Source: Castanea sativa
Lineage: Eukaryota; Streptophyta; Magnoliopsida; Fagales; Fagaceae
DNA length: 64,000 bases
NCBI RefSeq assembly: GCF_040712315.1
Contig: NC_134024.1
Location: forward strand, 27,705,158 to 27,769,157
Direction of reading: 5' to 3'
Position 1 is the stretch's first letter. Each line of letters opens with the position of its first letter. Positions 1 through 10,994 of this stretch are shown here, one piece after another. The notes under the pieces are model-generated. The model saw nothing but the letters and a program-made list of their open reading frames with translations. It had not been told where the DNA came from and searched no databases. The translations under genes and the position numbers were made by a program.

Positions 1-1025
1 CAGCCTTCCCTAAACTCTAAAATTGGGTCTTGGTTCATGATTTTCTCTCATTCTTTGTCAACCCTCATTAAGTAAAAACAAAACTTGAGAATAACATGGT
101 AAAAATACATTTCTAAAGCATTGCCTATAAAATAGAACTACTCTTTTATTGTTTTTGAAATTGAGTATTAAAAGTTTTTTATTTTAAGAAGACCGTAACT
201 CCACGTTTACACTTTTCTCTTTCTTTTTCTTTTTTAAATTTTTAATTTTTTTCTAAACAATTATCTATTTCATTTAAAAATAAATAAATAAACCCACAGT
301 AAAAGTGAAAGCGATGGGATCTAACCATTTTTTTGGGCAGCTACCTCAAATTTTATGATTATTTTACATTAAGAGTTTCAAGACTTTTGAATTTTTTTTG
401 TTCATATCTTTTTGTTTTTTTTGGGGGGGGGGGTTGCTTCTTTCTATTTTACAATATTGATGCAATAAAAATTCATCTTCAAAGTATTTTTTTTCAGTTG
501 TTATAGTACATTTTTTCAATTTACTTATTTGTGCGTTCAATTTGTATATATGTGATTATCTTACATGTTGAAAATGATTAATATTTAGAAAGCAAAAAAA
601 AAAAAAAAAAATAGAAGAGTCTCTGAGTATGTGCCTGAGCGCACGCTCAGTAGCACTAAGTCTGTTGAGGCTTAATTCTTTGGTGTCTCTCTCTCTCTCT
701 CTATATATATATATAATAGTGCAATTAGAAATCAATGAAATTTAGTCTACCTTTCCTATTTTAGAATTACTCTCAAATCTCTCTGACACTTTCTCACATT
801 TTCCCTCTCTTGCTTGCCTTAATTTTAGTTTGCGTTTCTTCAAATTGTCCCTGTTTTCACAATTTAGCACTATGAGAGAAATTTATTATTAAAGTTTCAT
901 TTTTTTTTTTACAACAATTAAACTAACATAGACACTGGGCGTCTCTTTAGTGTAACACAATATCCATTTCTATCTAAGCAATGAAATTTCATGTGGCACA
1001 TTTGCTAACTTAGAAGTATACATAT
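1..1025. other. AT-rich intergenic DNA, no gene seen
   Basis: No ORF with gene-like composition. The stretch has homopolymer A and T runs, a G run near 422-433, an A run near 594-611, and a CT microsatellite passing into an AT microsatellite near 687-714. Nothing functional can be supported. Confidence 0.6.
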
Positions 1026-1707
1026 TAGGGATGGCAATGGGGAAGGGCGGGACCGAAGGATGGAGTTTTTGTCCCTGCCCCGCATGGTTTTGTCTTGTCT
1101 TGTCCCATCCCCGCCCCGCCCTGCATGACGGGGAAAACTTTTTCATCTCATCCCCGCCTCGTAGGGCCCCTCGAAGCCCCGTTTCATCCCGTAAAACTCT
1201 ACTTTTTGTTAATTTACCCCACAATTATTACAATCTCTTTAATGAAACATATTTCATTGATAAAAATATATTTGAAATTACAACTAAATTTATCCCATAA
1301 AATCAAATCAATTTTTAGAAAAAATTGAATAATATATCCAAGTGTTTAACAAGACATTCACAAAAAAAAAAACTCATAGTGTAACGCATAACAAAATAAA
1401 GACAGAGAACCATATTAGGTAGAATAAAATAAATTAATATTGATATGTTTGTTTAAATAGTAGGGTTTTAGGGTATGAAAAATTTACAATTATAATCCTT
1501 AACAACGTAGGCTGAGCAGGGACGGGGAGGGGTGGGGTGGGTCTAACAAGTCTAAACTCATCCCCGCCCCGTGGTGCGGGGCTAAAATCTTGCCTCATCC
1601 CCGCTTTACCATCTTCGTAGAGCGGGAAAAACTCACGTAGGACGAAGTAGGGAGGGATGGGTTAAGCGGGGCGGGCGTGGCGGGGCAGGGCAAAATTGTC
1701 ATCCCTA
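1026..1707. mobile_element. hAT-like non-autonomous TIR element
   Basis: Both ends carry an inverted terminus. The left end reads tagggatggcaat and the complement of the right end reads tagggatgacaat, one mismatch in 13. The sub-terminal arms are strikingly GC-rich (repeated ccccgcccc and ggggcgggg) around an AT-rich core, so the element can fold back. A direct repeat tacatat lies at 1019-1025 and 1711-1717, but three bases (aat) separate the right TIR from it, so the exact target duplication is uncertain. The short ORFs here do not look coding. TIRs starting TAGGG are typical of plant hAT elements; the superfamily call is inference. Confidence 0.65.
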
Positions 1708-2098
1708 AATTACATATAAACAAGGTTCTCTTTAATTAAGTCCATATTTACGTCAATTTTTTTAATAAAAAAAATCATATTTACTTTGGCAGAAGACTAC
1801 AAAATATTATATTTGGCTTACCTCCCATACTTTTTAAAAATGAACTTTTATTTTTTTAACGAGAGATTATCACATCACCCATTAACTAAATAAAATGTGG
1901 GGATTAAAACCCACCACCATTTATTATTGTATATTTAAAACAAAATGACATGTTCAGTTAAAAACGTACTAGAGATAAGCCACACCCCAAAACATCAGCT
2001 TGAGTGATAGCTAGTTTGGCCCTCATTAATTATTCACGTGCACCTTAATATTGCTTTCACATTGGCCAAAAATGCTTTGACAGTGCTTGTGGAATTTA

Positions 2099-2812
2099 GA
2101 GCATCCACATTAGTATGTGCAAAAAATTTTCTATTTTGCACATTTAAAACCTACTTTTTCTATTTTACACACCTATTTTTACAAAAAATTCACATCAGTT
2201 TGTTTATTATACACATTTATTCAAATAAAATATTCATTTCTTTTAACATTGTCATCTCTCTCACAGACCCAACACAGCCTACACACAGTCATCTCTCATA
2301 GACCTAACACAACCCAAACAACCACACAGCCACCATCGGAACAATTGGAACCCACACAAGATCGACACCATCAACCAGTCGGAACCCACTGTGCAACAAG
2401 ATTGACACCAGCAACCACTTGGAACCCACACAACCCAAAGAACAAGCCAACAGAAATAGCCCACCACAATAGAAAAATAATCAGCAACCAACAGATCGGC
2501 GATGGGGAAAAAACCAGAAAAAAAAAACCCGACAACCAACAGATCGGTGGCGTGGGTCAGTGAGAGAGTTGATTTGATAAAATGAGAGACTCTGATGAAA
2601 TGAGAGAGAGTTGATCGGTGAGAGTGAGGTGAGAAAGGAAATGAGAAAAAGAGACTGAGGTGAGTCAGAGGTAGAGAGAGGAGAGAAAAAAAAGAATAAA
2701 AAATTATTTACACGGTGAACAGTAACCATGCATATATGCACGATTACTGTTCATTTGCAAGGCCATGGTATATATTTGCACTTTTTTACAAAGACTGATG
2801 TGCGGGTTGCTC
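2099..2812. mobile_element. PIF/Harbinger-like MITE with TTA duplication
   Basis: The left end is gagcatccacattagt and the complement of the right end is gagcaacccgcacatcagt, an imperfect terminal inverted repeat. TTA flanks the element on both sides (2096-2098 and 2813-2815), the 3-bp target duplication of PIF/Harbinger elements. The interior is low-complexity, rich in CCAACA and GAGAG motifs, and encodes no transposase. At about 714 bp it is long for a MITE. ORFs inside it are not gene-like. Confidence 0.65.
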
Positions 2813-3281
2813 TTACATGTTACAAGTGTAATCACTTCTCAGATTAGAAAGGCGCTTAATGCGTGCACATGTTTTGTTAGATAATTTTTTTAGAAAAAAG
2901 GGAGAAAGCAAATAATAAGGGGCAGTTAATATACTCATATGGATAAATAAATTGGTGAGTTCCATTGTTGTAATTAAACCAATGCCAATTCCAAATTTTG
3001 AAACATGTGTTACATAGGTCTGTGATACAACCATACAATTTAAAAAAAGAAAGAAAGAAGTGATACAATCAGACAATGTTGTACACAAATCACAATGTAC
3101 TGCAGTACAGGTGAGCACAAGGCTTGGGCTACTCACGAACTAAACAGTGTGTGAAAGTAAAACATATATAGGTCCCTCAATCTTGAGTAATGGGTAATGA
3201 CTAGCAGTAGCACTGAGTTGCTTATCCTTTTTGTGGTATTTTTTGCTGGCTTCATAGTTGTTACACTTATTAATTTTTAAG

Positions 3282-3630
3282 GCAAATTATAATTTAATTA
3301 TTTACAGTTTGACTGAAATTTAAGATGTCTACTTGTAGTTTGAAATTTGACATTTTACTTACCTTAAAGCTCAGTTAAATTTCTATAACCCAACTTTGAT
3401 AAAAATAGAGTTAAATATGTAGTTTGTTATGCTTTTATGTCTCTTTCATGCACCAAAAAAAAATAAAATATATATATATATATATATATAAAAGTATAAT
3501 ATCATATATAATATAAAACTATCCATCGGAGCACTTGCATTATGAAATTTCAAATCACAAGTAGACAACTTAAATTTTAATCAAATCTCAGGTGAGTAAA
3601 ATGTCAAATTTTAAGTAAGTTGTAATTTGC
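3282..3630. mobile_element. Fold-back MITE with long inverted arms
   Basis: The left arm (from 3282, starting gcaaattataattt) and the complement of the right arm (ending 3630, gcaaattacaactt) stay similar for roughly 90 bases. Both contain the motif gtctacttgt followed by tttgaaatttgacattttac-like sequence, with rearranged order in the right arm. The centre holds a TA microsatellite at about 3469-3491. No coding capacity. The family is not recognised. Confidence 0.6.
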
Positions 3631-4552
3631 TCTAATTTTATGTCATTATTAGCTAAGTTGATCAAATCTGCTTCATGAGAAGGTATATGGTATATACTTC
3701 TCTTTCTCTCACAATTAGTGGTCCTACTCTTCAATGAGTGGAATCCACTAGCTATAAGAGGAAAAAAACATATATATGATGCTGGGTATTTTTCCCAATG
3801 CATGACTATGTGTCCTCTTCTACAAGGAGTTAAAATGTACTACTTTCGAACAAAGCTGCAATTGAAAGCAAACAAATGTGGCCGAGTCCATAAGTTTAGC
3901 CAATTATTCATGATAGTTTGTTTTTGCCTCTAACAACCAAAGAATACTTGTCATAAAAAAAAAAAAAAAAAACCAAAGAATACTTATGAGTTATAGACTG
4001 CTATGAAGAAGAATTCCCTAAAAAAACCGTGAGACCGTAAAGAAATTGTCTCTTAGATGACCATACTTTTTCTTTTTCTTTTTTACTTAATGTTTTTTTT
4101 TTTTTGATGATATACTTAATGGTTTTTTTTATATTTTATTTTATTTTTTATAAAGAAAGTAGGAAGAATACATAATAAATTGTGATTAATGATGTATATA
4201 GTCAAATACAAAAAGTATGACAAAATTTATATTTTTGGCAATGTACAAAATAGCACATTATTTAAAATTTTATATAACATTAAATTGGATACTCATTTAG
4301 ATTTAACTTTTAATTTGCATAGTGAAATATATCCATTTTAAATGAGAAATATCTTAAAACTGTAAAACATTTTGATTTGACATGAAAAATGCTAGAAACT
4401 CAATTTCCCCATTTTCTTTTCATCACAACTGAAATTAAAAATTATAATTAGAACAACATTAGTTTTGTCCATATAAATATACATGGGTAATTACCAATTT
4501 GTTTTTAGCACCAAATATTATATGTATGTAATTATAAAAAAAAGATCATAAT

Positions 4553-5988
4553 TGTTAGGATTAGTACCCTTAAATCCTATTGTATGATGCTATGTATGAT
4601 ATTATGTATGACATTATGTGTGACATGATGTATGACTTAATATTGTATTTGATAAAGTTATTTTATTATTATCTAAAATAGTGGTTACGTGAATATGGGA
4701 CATCATCATATAGTCCATGAGATGCATTGTATGTGATTTATGTGAAAAGTCACAGAAGATGTAAATCACAAGTTCTTTGTAAAATCAGAATTAATAGTTC
4801 GTAGTCGGTGATGAAATTGGGCATTTCATCTGCGAAGACTATAACGTGTCAACTAAGATGATTTGTCTTGATCATGGAAGTGGAAGCTTCTAGTTGATAT
4901 GTTGATATATTTTAAGAGTTAAAACATATTGAACAGGACCGCTGTGAGATTTATTATTCTTCTAAAGACTGTCAAATGAATAATAAATTTCACGACTTCT
5001 ATTTGCATGAACTCTTAATCCTAAGAGAATAATGGACCTGATCATGAAGTGTAGGTTGCTTTGATATATCAGGAGTGAGATCTGAAATAACGGTCAAAAC
5101 CTCAGTATGTTGGGCAGCCACATTTAGTGTTGATGGAACATATATTCTCAAGATGGAATTCATAATCTCTTGATGGAGATATAAAATATTCTCTTGAGAT
5201 AAGTTTAATGTTTTCAGTTATTCAGAGAGTTAGGCCTAACCACTTTAGTAAGAAATTACTAAAGTATATATTTATGAAATTGGATTTCATAAATATATAA
5301 TGAATAACTTTAAAGAATTAAACCGGGTACTCAAGGATAAGATGTAGTAATTTACAAAGTGGCAGTCTACGTTTATGACTTTGTGTTACTACGAATATTT
5401 TATGAAGGGGTTACGTGTATAATAAAGTCTTGGGATATAATTTATTAATAAGGCCTAGAGTTCAATTATATTTATATAGTGGTATTAAATATAATTAATG
5501 GTAACTTTGGACTTGTCAAGAATTGACGGAAAAGCCCAAGGCCCATTGGAGCTAGTGTCTTATTGGTCCCTTTTGGTCCCACTCCAAGCCACACACTAAA
5601 GCCCAATTGGAAAGGCCCAATAGGCCAGCCCAATTAGATAATCAGTTAGTTATAAAGGGAGAAACATACAGAATTTTGATTAGAGGAGTTAAGAAAAGAA
5701 AAAGAAACGGTGTGTGAGAGAGTGTGAGACACACTTTCATTCTCCCTTTGAAAAACTGATTGAGAGACCACACATCTTGGGCGTAAAGTGGAATTGGAGT
5801 GAAGATTAAAAGTGTTCCCAAGTGCTTCTAATCTTTGTTTTGAATTTCTCTACACCAAGGTACGCTATCTTGTTCTTAAATTCTGAAATTTATGTAGTGC
5901 ACGTTATCAATCATGAATGAAATAGACCCTAGTTCGTCGCTTCCGCTGTGGGTTTTGCATGAGATGCAAAACCAGAATTTTTCCTTCA
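4553..5988 (+). mobile_element. Solo LTR (about 1.44 kb) with perfect 5-bp TSD
   Basis: The sequence starts TGTTAGGATT and ends TTCCTTCA, the TG...CA termini of an LTR. It is flanked by a perfect 5-bp direct repeat ataat at 4548-4552 and 5989-5993. No primer-binding site, gag or pol follows, so this is a solo LTR left by unequal recombination. Inside are a repeated gtatga/gtgtgacat tract near 4580-4640 and a TATA-like motif in gttataaaggg near 5650, followed by a purine-rich leader. The + orientation follows the TATA-like motif. The superfamily cannot be fixed without internal sequence. Confidence 0.85.
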
Positions 5989-6648
5989 ATAATAGAGGTA
6001 GAAGAAAACAAAGAAGCCAAAAGAAGAGAAGTGCAGGCAACATATGTATCATCTGTCCATCAACTCAAAAGCAAATCCATCTATCCAATCAATGCATGTT
6101 TGATGGTATCTATATTCTTTAGTGCTTTCAAAAGTTCTCCTAATCTTCTTCTTGTTTTTTTGACATTTTAAAACAAACTTCTTCAACAAGGAGAAAAAGA
6201 AAGAAATGAGAAAAAGTCCTTGACATTCTCTTTTTGCCCAGTTGTTAGTAGGGGAGCAGGTAGTGAATAGTGATACTATTCTTCTCAATTTATCTCTCTT
6301 ACCAATGTGACAGAGTTATGCCTTCCCTTCCCTTGTATACCCTTTGAGACAGACAGCACCGAAGAGTTCTCAAGAGCGACAGCACAATGCATGGAGAGAT
6401 ACATATATTAAAAAAAAAAAAAGTCTGTCTCAATTGCTCTGCCAGACGCTCACACATACAGCTTTCAGTTTCAGATTCACCAACCCCCATAAAAAAAAAT
6501 GCACACTTTAACTTTTACCATGCTCTCTCTCACTCACTGCATGATATTAATAAGACCCCCACTAAAACTATATTCCTCCTGCGCTTTGGTTGCTTTTCTT
6601 GCATTTGTGCATTTGGTTCAAAGGGAGTGGTGAAAGGGAAAGAAAAAA

Positions 6649-6858
6649 ATGTGTGTGATTGAGTTTTGCTTTGATCCAAATGTGGTGGTTCTGCGCGGGA
6701 AGAGGAAATTGAGAAGCTTGTTTTGGAGGGTTAGAGCTGAAGTTAGGAGACAAGTGAAGAGCCACCGGGCCAAGGAGCAGAAGAGGTTCAGCTTCAACTA
6801 TGACCCCTTAAGTTATGCTCTCAACTTTGATAATGGCAATTTCGGGTTTTTCTGTTAA
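6649..6858 (+). CDS. Small conserved plant protein of unknown function (69 aa)
   Basis: A complete single-exon ORF (ATG 6649, TAA at the end) encodes 69 residues. The N-terminal part has an MCVIEF start, then a strongly basic segment (about residues 17-45, rich in R and K: KRKLRSLFWRVRAEVRRQ). The C-terminal part is acidic or aromatic, with FNYDPLSYALNFDNG at about residues 48-62, ending GFFC. The basic WRVRAE block followed by YDPLSYALNFD recalls a small uncharacterised protein family of land plants; that is from memory. There is no signal peptide or membrane segment. The region just upstream is pyrimidine-rich with CTCTCTCACTCACT, as in plant 5' leaders. The function is unknown. The clear motif structure argues against a chance ORF. 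Confidence 0.7.
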   Translation: MCVIEFCFDPNVVVLRGKRKLRSLFWRVRAEVRRQVKSHRAKEQKRFSFNYDPLSYALNFDNGNFGFFC

Positions 6859-7505
6859 TCATTCCTGTCTACTAGAAATTAGTACTACTAGATGAATGAA
6901 CTAGCAGTAGCAAAATGAAAATTAAGAAGAAGAAAAAGGGGTTTTGCTCTTTTTTTTTTCTTTTTCTTTTTTTCATTTTGGTTCCCCTTCTGTTGAGATC
7001 TTAGACAATGTATGCAACTAGAGCTCAACTTTGAAGTGGGAAGAAATTCATAGGTTTTTCTTTCTTCAAACTAACATGGTATCGAAATCTGTTATTCTCT
7101 CCTTTGTACAAGGTGAGCTTCTAATATTCCTTAAAACTTTAGAGTTAATACTCTCAAGTCTCAATCTTTTCAAGTCTAAAGCAGAAAATTAACCATATGA
7201 AGAGTAAAGCTTGTAACTTGTTGGTTGAATTTGCACTTACAAAAAGAAGCAACATTTGTGATCGTTTTGCTCTTGTATGATGCTCCATGATTTGTAGTTT
7301 TTCTTCCATATATTGTGATCTTTCCATCATTGTTCAATACGCATTTCATGGAAGATGTTATTTTCTCTGCTAATTATAGTCAAGGAAGACAAGGTTGAGA
7401 ACTCGGCCCATAATTTTGTGGTGCTATTATTTTCATAATTGCTGGAATTTTATTGTTTCCCCATTTTCTGTTTGATTTTGTTGTCTTTCACTCTCTCTGT
7501 TGCTT

Positions 7506-8546
7506 AGGGCAGTAAATGAACCAAGCCGATTATGAATAACTCAGGTTCGGCGTGGTAAAAAGCTTGTTTATATTTATTTATTTATAAATAAGTTAAGCTT
7601 GAACCTTAGTTTTAGGCTCCTTTAATAAATAAGTCGAGCCCAAGCAATACAAAACAATCCAATTATATGTTCACTTAAAGTTTATATGTGTTAGCTAAAT
7701 ATACTCATTACAAGTATCTTAATAATGACATAACCAACATAAGATCACTATCCATTACCTTAATTTTTTCTTTCCCTCTAAACTGACAAAGAACCACTTT
7801 TTTAGAAGAGAGATGCTACGTTTACAACATTTTTACAATATTTTTCTAACAAATCATATATGGTTAATTGTTATTGGTTCAAATTTGAAAATAACATGAA
7901 GATTACTTTTTTGCCCCAATAATAACAACTAGTAACAACCTTCCACTTAGGAATTGTTGTAAAAATATTATAAAAACGTTGTGGACATATCACTTCTCTT
8001 TTTAGACTATACTTACATTTAAAAATTAATTAATTAATTAAGTGGGTCACATATGATCCTTTTGAATCAATCAATTAAAGTAAAATTATGAAAAATGTTA
8101 ATATTTTCTCATTTATAATAATTACAAACAAATATTTTTCTAGTTTTTCACCATCTAACGTGAATGTTGAACAATTGCTATAATTGTAGACAAGAAATAG
8201 TGAATGAATGAATTTAATTATGTAAGATTTTAATTTGAATAATAGCTAATTATAAGTAGAACTAGATGCATGATAAAATTTAAGTATTTGATAATGTAAT
8301 TTTTTTAAAATCTTGAGCTCAAAGTTTGATCTGAGCTTGAATTTAAGCTTGATATTAAGTTTGTGCTTGGCTTCACTAATTAATTAAGCCAAGCTTAAGT
8401 TTTTCGGTTTTCTCACGAGTTCAAGCTCAAACATTATTTTTAAACTTGTCACGAGTTCGAGTCAAGTTTAAGTTTTTGACTTTTCCTGACAAACCAAACT
8501 TGTACATGCACTACTCAATAAAACTCAGTTCGTTTATAGCCCAAAA
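7506..8546. mobile_element. hAT-like TIR element, about 1.04 kb
   Basis: The left terminus agggcagtaaatgaacc is matched by the complement of the right terminus, gggctataaacgaact. Nearly matching 8-mers flank it: tgttgctt (7498-7505) and tgctgctt (8547-8554), 7 of 8 identical, the right size for a hAT target duplication. The interior has internal inverted motifs (aagcttgaac, gagttcaagctc) and no transposase. A smaller MITE is nested at 7806-8000. Confidence 0.6.
7806..8000. mobile_element. MITE nested in the hAT-like element
   Basis: About 195 bp with long imperfect TIRs. The left arm is aagagagatgctacgtttac continuing aacatttttacaat. The complement of the right arm is aagagaagtgatatgtccac continuing aacgtttttataat. 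The direct repeat tttag flanks it at 7801-7805 and 8001-8005. There is no coding sequence. Ends of the type gagatgctacg...caacattttt occur in abundant plant MITEs, but I cannot name the family. Confidence 0.75.
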
Positions 8547-8554
8547 TGCTGCTT

Positions 8555-10053
8555 CTTTCTCTTCAAGAATGGCAATGTGGTGTTGGTCTGCTCCAAATTG
8601 ACTAACCTTTATATATGCTCGTGGGAATAATTTCAAGCAATCTCATAATAAAACAATATGGAAAAATTCATTATAATAAATTAGTTTGCAACTTTCTTCT
8701 CAAGATTATTTTCAATGCTTAGACATTTATACATCATGATTTTTTTTTTAATTTTTATTTTAAGAATTCCACCGTAACTTTTACAGTTCTCTCACCATAC
8801 TAATTGCATTTTTAATTTTTAAAAATTATGCATTTTTAGTAGTTTCATAGTCTCGTGGGGTAGGCCAGACGCCCCAACATTCTGCCAAAAAATAAAAAAT
8901 ATTTGACCATATATTCGCAATTAATTATTTTTTGTTTTTTTTACCCAAATACTTGAACAGTGTTTAGCTTCCCTTCCGACCGCACGTGGCCGAAAGAACA
9001 CCTTGAAGCTGAAACCTCTGTCCACACCATGTTCAAGACTCTGCCACTAGATTTTCTGCCAGATCCTATAATCGAACTATTTTAAGATACTGTTCGGCCA
9101 GCCTCTCCCGCCCGACTCTTTATTGAGCCCAGCCCAGAGACCCTTTTTCTTTTTGTTGACATTTTTCTATAAAATACGTAACCTTGAAAATGCAACCAAA
9201 GAATTCATTTTCTTTTGTTTGGCCGAATATATAAAGGCCAAAATAGTTTTTCAATGTTTTTGGATTGAACAAAATCTCATAACTCATATTTAATTCCCAT
9301 AACTTATTTCTCTAACTTTATTTGTTCACTCACTTTAAAAATTTTATATCTTGGATTTATATCTTTTTTCTATAACTCAAACTTTTGCATAAAGTGGTGG
9401 GATCCATTTATTGTGCTAGGTCGGAATTATAATGATACACTCACGTGCTCATTCTCTCTCCTCCTCCTCTTTCATTTCAATTTTCATGCCGCTTACCAGT
9501 TGAAACATACTCATTTTCTTTGCTTTCTTGATCTCTCTCTTCTCTGACTCAAATACTCTTTTTCGGTGAGAGAGCACGAATCTCCAATTAGAATCATCGT
9601 AGCTGACATTGATTCAAACCAAGAAATAATAATTTTCTCAGTCGCCCCTCTCTATCTCTGTCTCTCTTGCTTTATACCTAATCTGTTTTTGAGGCAACCT
9701 ACAAACTTCTTTGATGCATTGATGAAATTCTTTCAAGATTTTGGGTTTGTACGGTGTATTTGCCATTTTCAATTTGGAATTTATGAAATCAAAGGGTTTG
9801 GTTTTGTTTGGATTTTATGTGATTATGTTGTTTGGGTGAGAGGAGGAATGAAGAGGGGTAGAGGAAAATGAAAGAGTAAAGAGAAGAAGGTGGGTGTGTG
9901 ATGGGTGTAAGAGTGAAAAAGAGGAATGCTGCTTGAAAAGAAAAAAGAAAATAAAACGAAGAGTTACACTAGTCTGAAAGTGCCCAATAGTCTCACACAA
10001 AGTGACTTGACTATACACGGTTGCGAGCCCCCATCAAGGCAGAGTATTTACAA
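8555..10053. other. Intergenic DNA, no supported gene
   Basis: AT-rich, with one more GC-rich segment at about 8860-9140 and a pyrimidine-rich tract at about 9440-9560 that resembles a plant 5' leader. An open frame at 9566-9871 has no recognisable domain and I do not call it a gene. Confidence 0.4.
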
Positions 10054-10240
10054 GAGTGCCATTGAAACTCATAACTAAAAACTCAAAAATATCTTAATTG
10101 TGTTTTTGGTTTGCATGACTTAAACTCAAAATTTTGAGTTTTGAGTTATGAAAACTCAACAAAATAATTAAACAAGTTGAGTTTCGATGGGCCTCACATT
10201 TTTTGAGTTTTGGGTGATGAAAAACTCAAAGCACCCTCTA
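10054..10240. mobile_element. Short fold-back element (probable MITE)
   Basis: The left end (gagtgccattgaaactcataac) and the complement of the right end (gagggtgctttgagtttttcat) are imperfect inverted repeats. Many copies of the 7-mer aaactca or its complement tgagttt lie inside. Non-coding. Confidence 0.5.
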
Positions 10241-10340
10241 AAGTTTCTAAAATAAGCACTAGTTCTAAAGAAAAATTCACAAGCCGGTTGTGCAGATCTT
10301 ATTCATTACTATTTTTTAGGCATTCAATATTTGATTTTTG

Positions 10341-10482
10341 GGTGGATTCCAGTTAGCTCTGCTAGTAAAATCTTTGATAGTTGAATAAGATATTTGAGAT
10401 TCAATTCTCACTTATACCAAAAATTGATTGATATCTTAGTAGGTTATCATTAAAAGTGGATATTATAGGTTGAAACTCTCTA
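10341..10482 (+). mobile_element. tRNA-derived SINE, copy A
   Basis: The segment ggattccagttagctctgct followed by agtaaaatctttgatag resembles the 5' arm and box A of a tRNA. About 35 bases later gagattcaattctcact resembles box B. The unit continues through aaattgattgatatcttag and ends aggttgaaactctctaa before a T-rich run. The same order of motifs recurs at 40582-40751 (+) and 47541-47676 (-), which makes it a dispersed family and not a tRNA gene. No target duplication was found for this copy. Confidence 0.7.
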
Positions 10483-10909
10483 ATTTTTTTTTTTTTTTTT
10501 TTTTGGGGATAATTAGAAACTTTATAGGTTTACATAAAGCCTCATCTCAAAAAAAAAAAAACAAAAAGAAAAAAGGTATTGGGCCAAGGTGGGGTTAGAT
10601 CCATCAGCTTGTATGTTTGTCCGCCACATATCTGTGATCTTTCTCTTTCTACCTTTTTATTAAAAAAAAAAAAAAACAGTACGATCCATCAAAAGTCCAA
10701 AGTCCAAAGTCCAAACCCATCTAACCCTAGCTAGCAGCAAACACCGGTGAAAGTCCATGAGAAAAGGATGGACATGAGCAACACCCCTTCTTCACCCAAG
10801 CAACAAAAAAAAACCCGTTCCCGCGTTTTTAAAATTGACTTTCCTTTGTTCCCTTTCCCATATGATATCTCAACTCAACTCTCCATTTCAATTCAAAAAC
10901 CTAACTTCC

Positions 10910-10916
<7 letters not shown>

Positions 10917-10948
<32 letters not shown>
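10917..10948 (+). repeat. (CT)n microsatellite in MEI1-like 5' leader
   Basis: An uninterrupted run of about 16 CT units lies roughly 47 bases before the start codon of the MEI1-like gene. CT/GA tracts are common in plant 5' leaders. It may be length-variable. Confidence 0.85.
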
Positions 10949-10951
<3 letters not shown>

Positions 10952-10994
10952 GAGGTAGCGACTGAGTGAGAGTAGGAAGAGGAAGAAGAAGAAG

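Noticed and set aside
970..1328. Overlapping short ORFs on both strands
   Set aside because: They lie in the GC-rich arm of the hAT-like element; composition explains them.
2117..2563. 148-codon ORF rich in T, Q, P and N
   Set aside because: Lies inside the TTA-flanked MITE and follows its CCAACA-type low-complexity repeats.
5913..6122. 69-codon ORF starting MNEIDPSSSLPL
   Set aside because: It crosses the 3' boundary of the solo LTR (5988) and its target duplication, so it cannot be an original gene.
9566..9871. 101-codon open frame after a pyrimidine-rich leader-like tract
   Set aside because: Hydrophobic and F/I/L-rich with no family resemblance; no splice pattern extends it. Not enough to call a gene.
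10747..10953. 68-codon ORF upstream of the MEI1-like start
   Set aside because: It is the 5' leader of the gene; its end encodes the CT microsatellite as an SLSL run.
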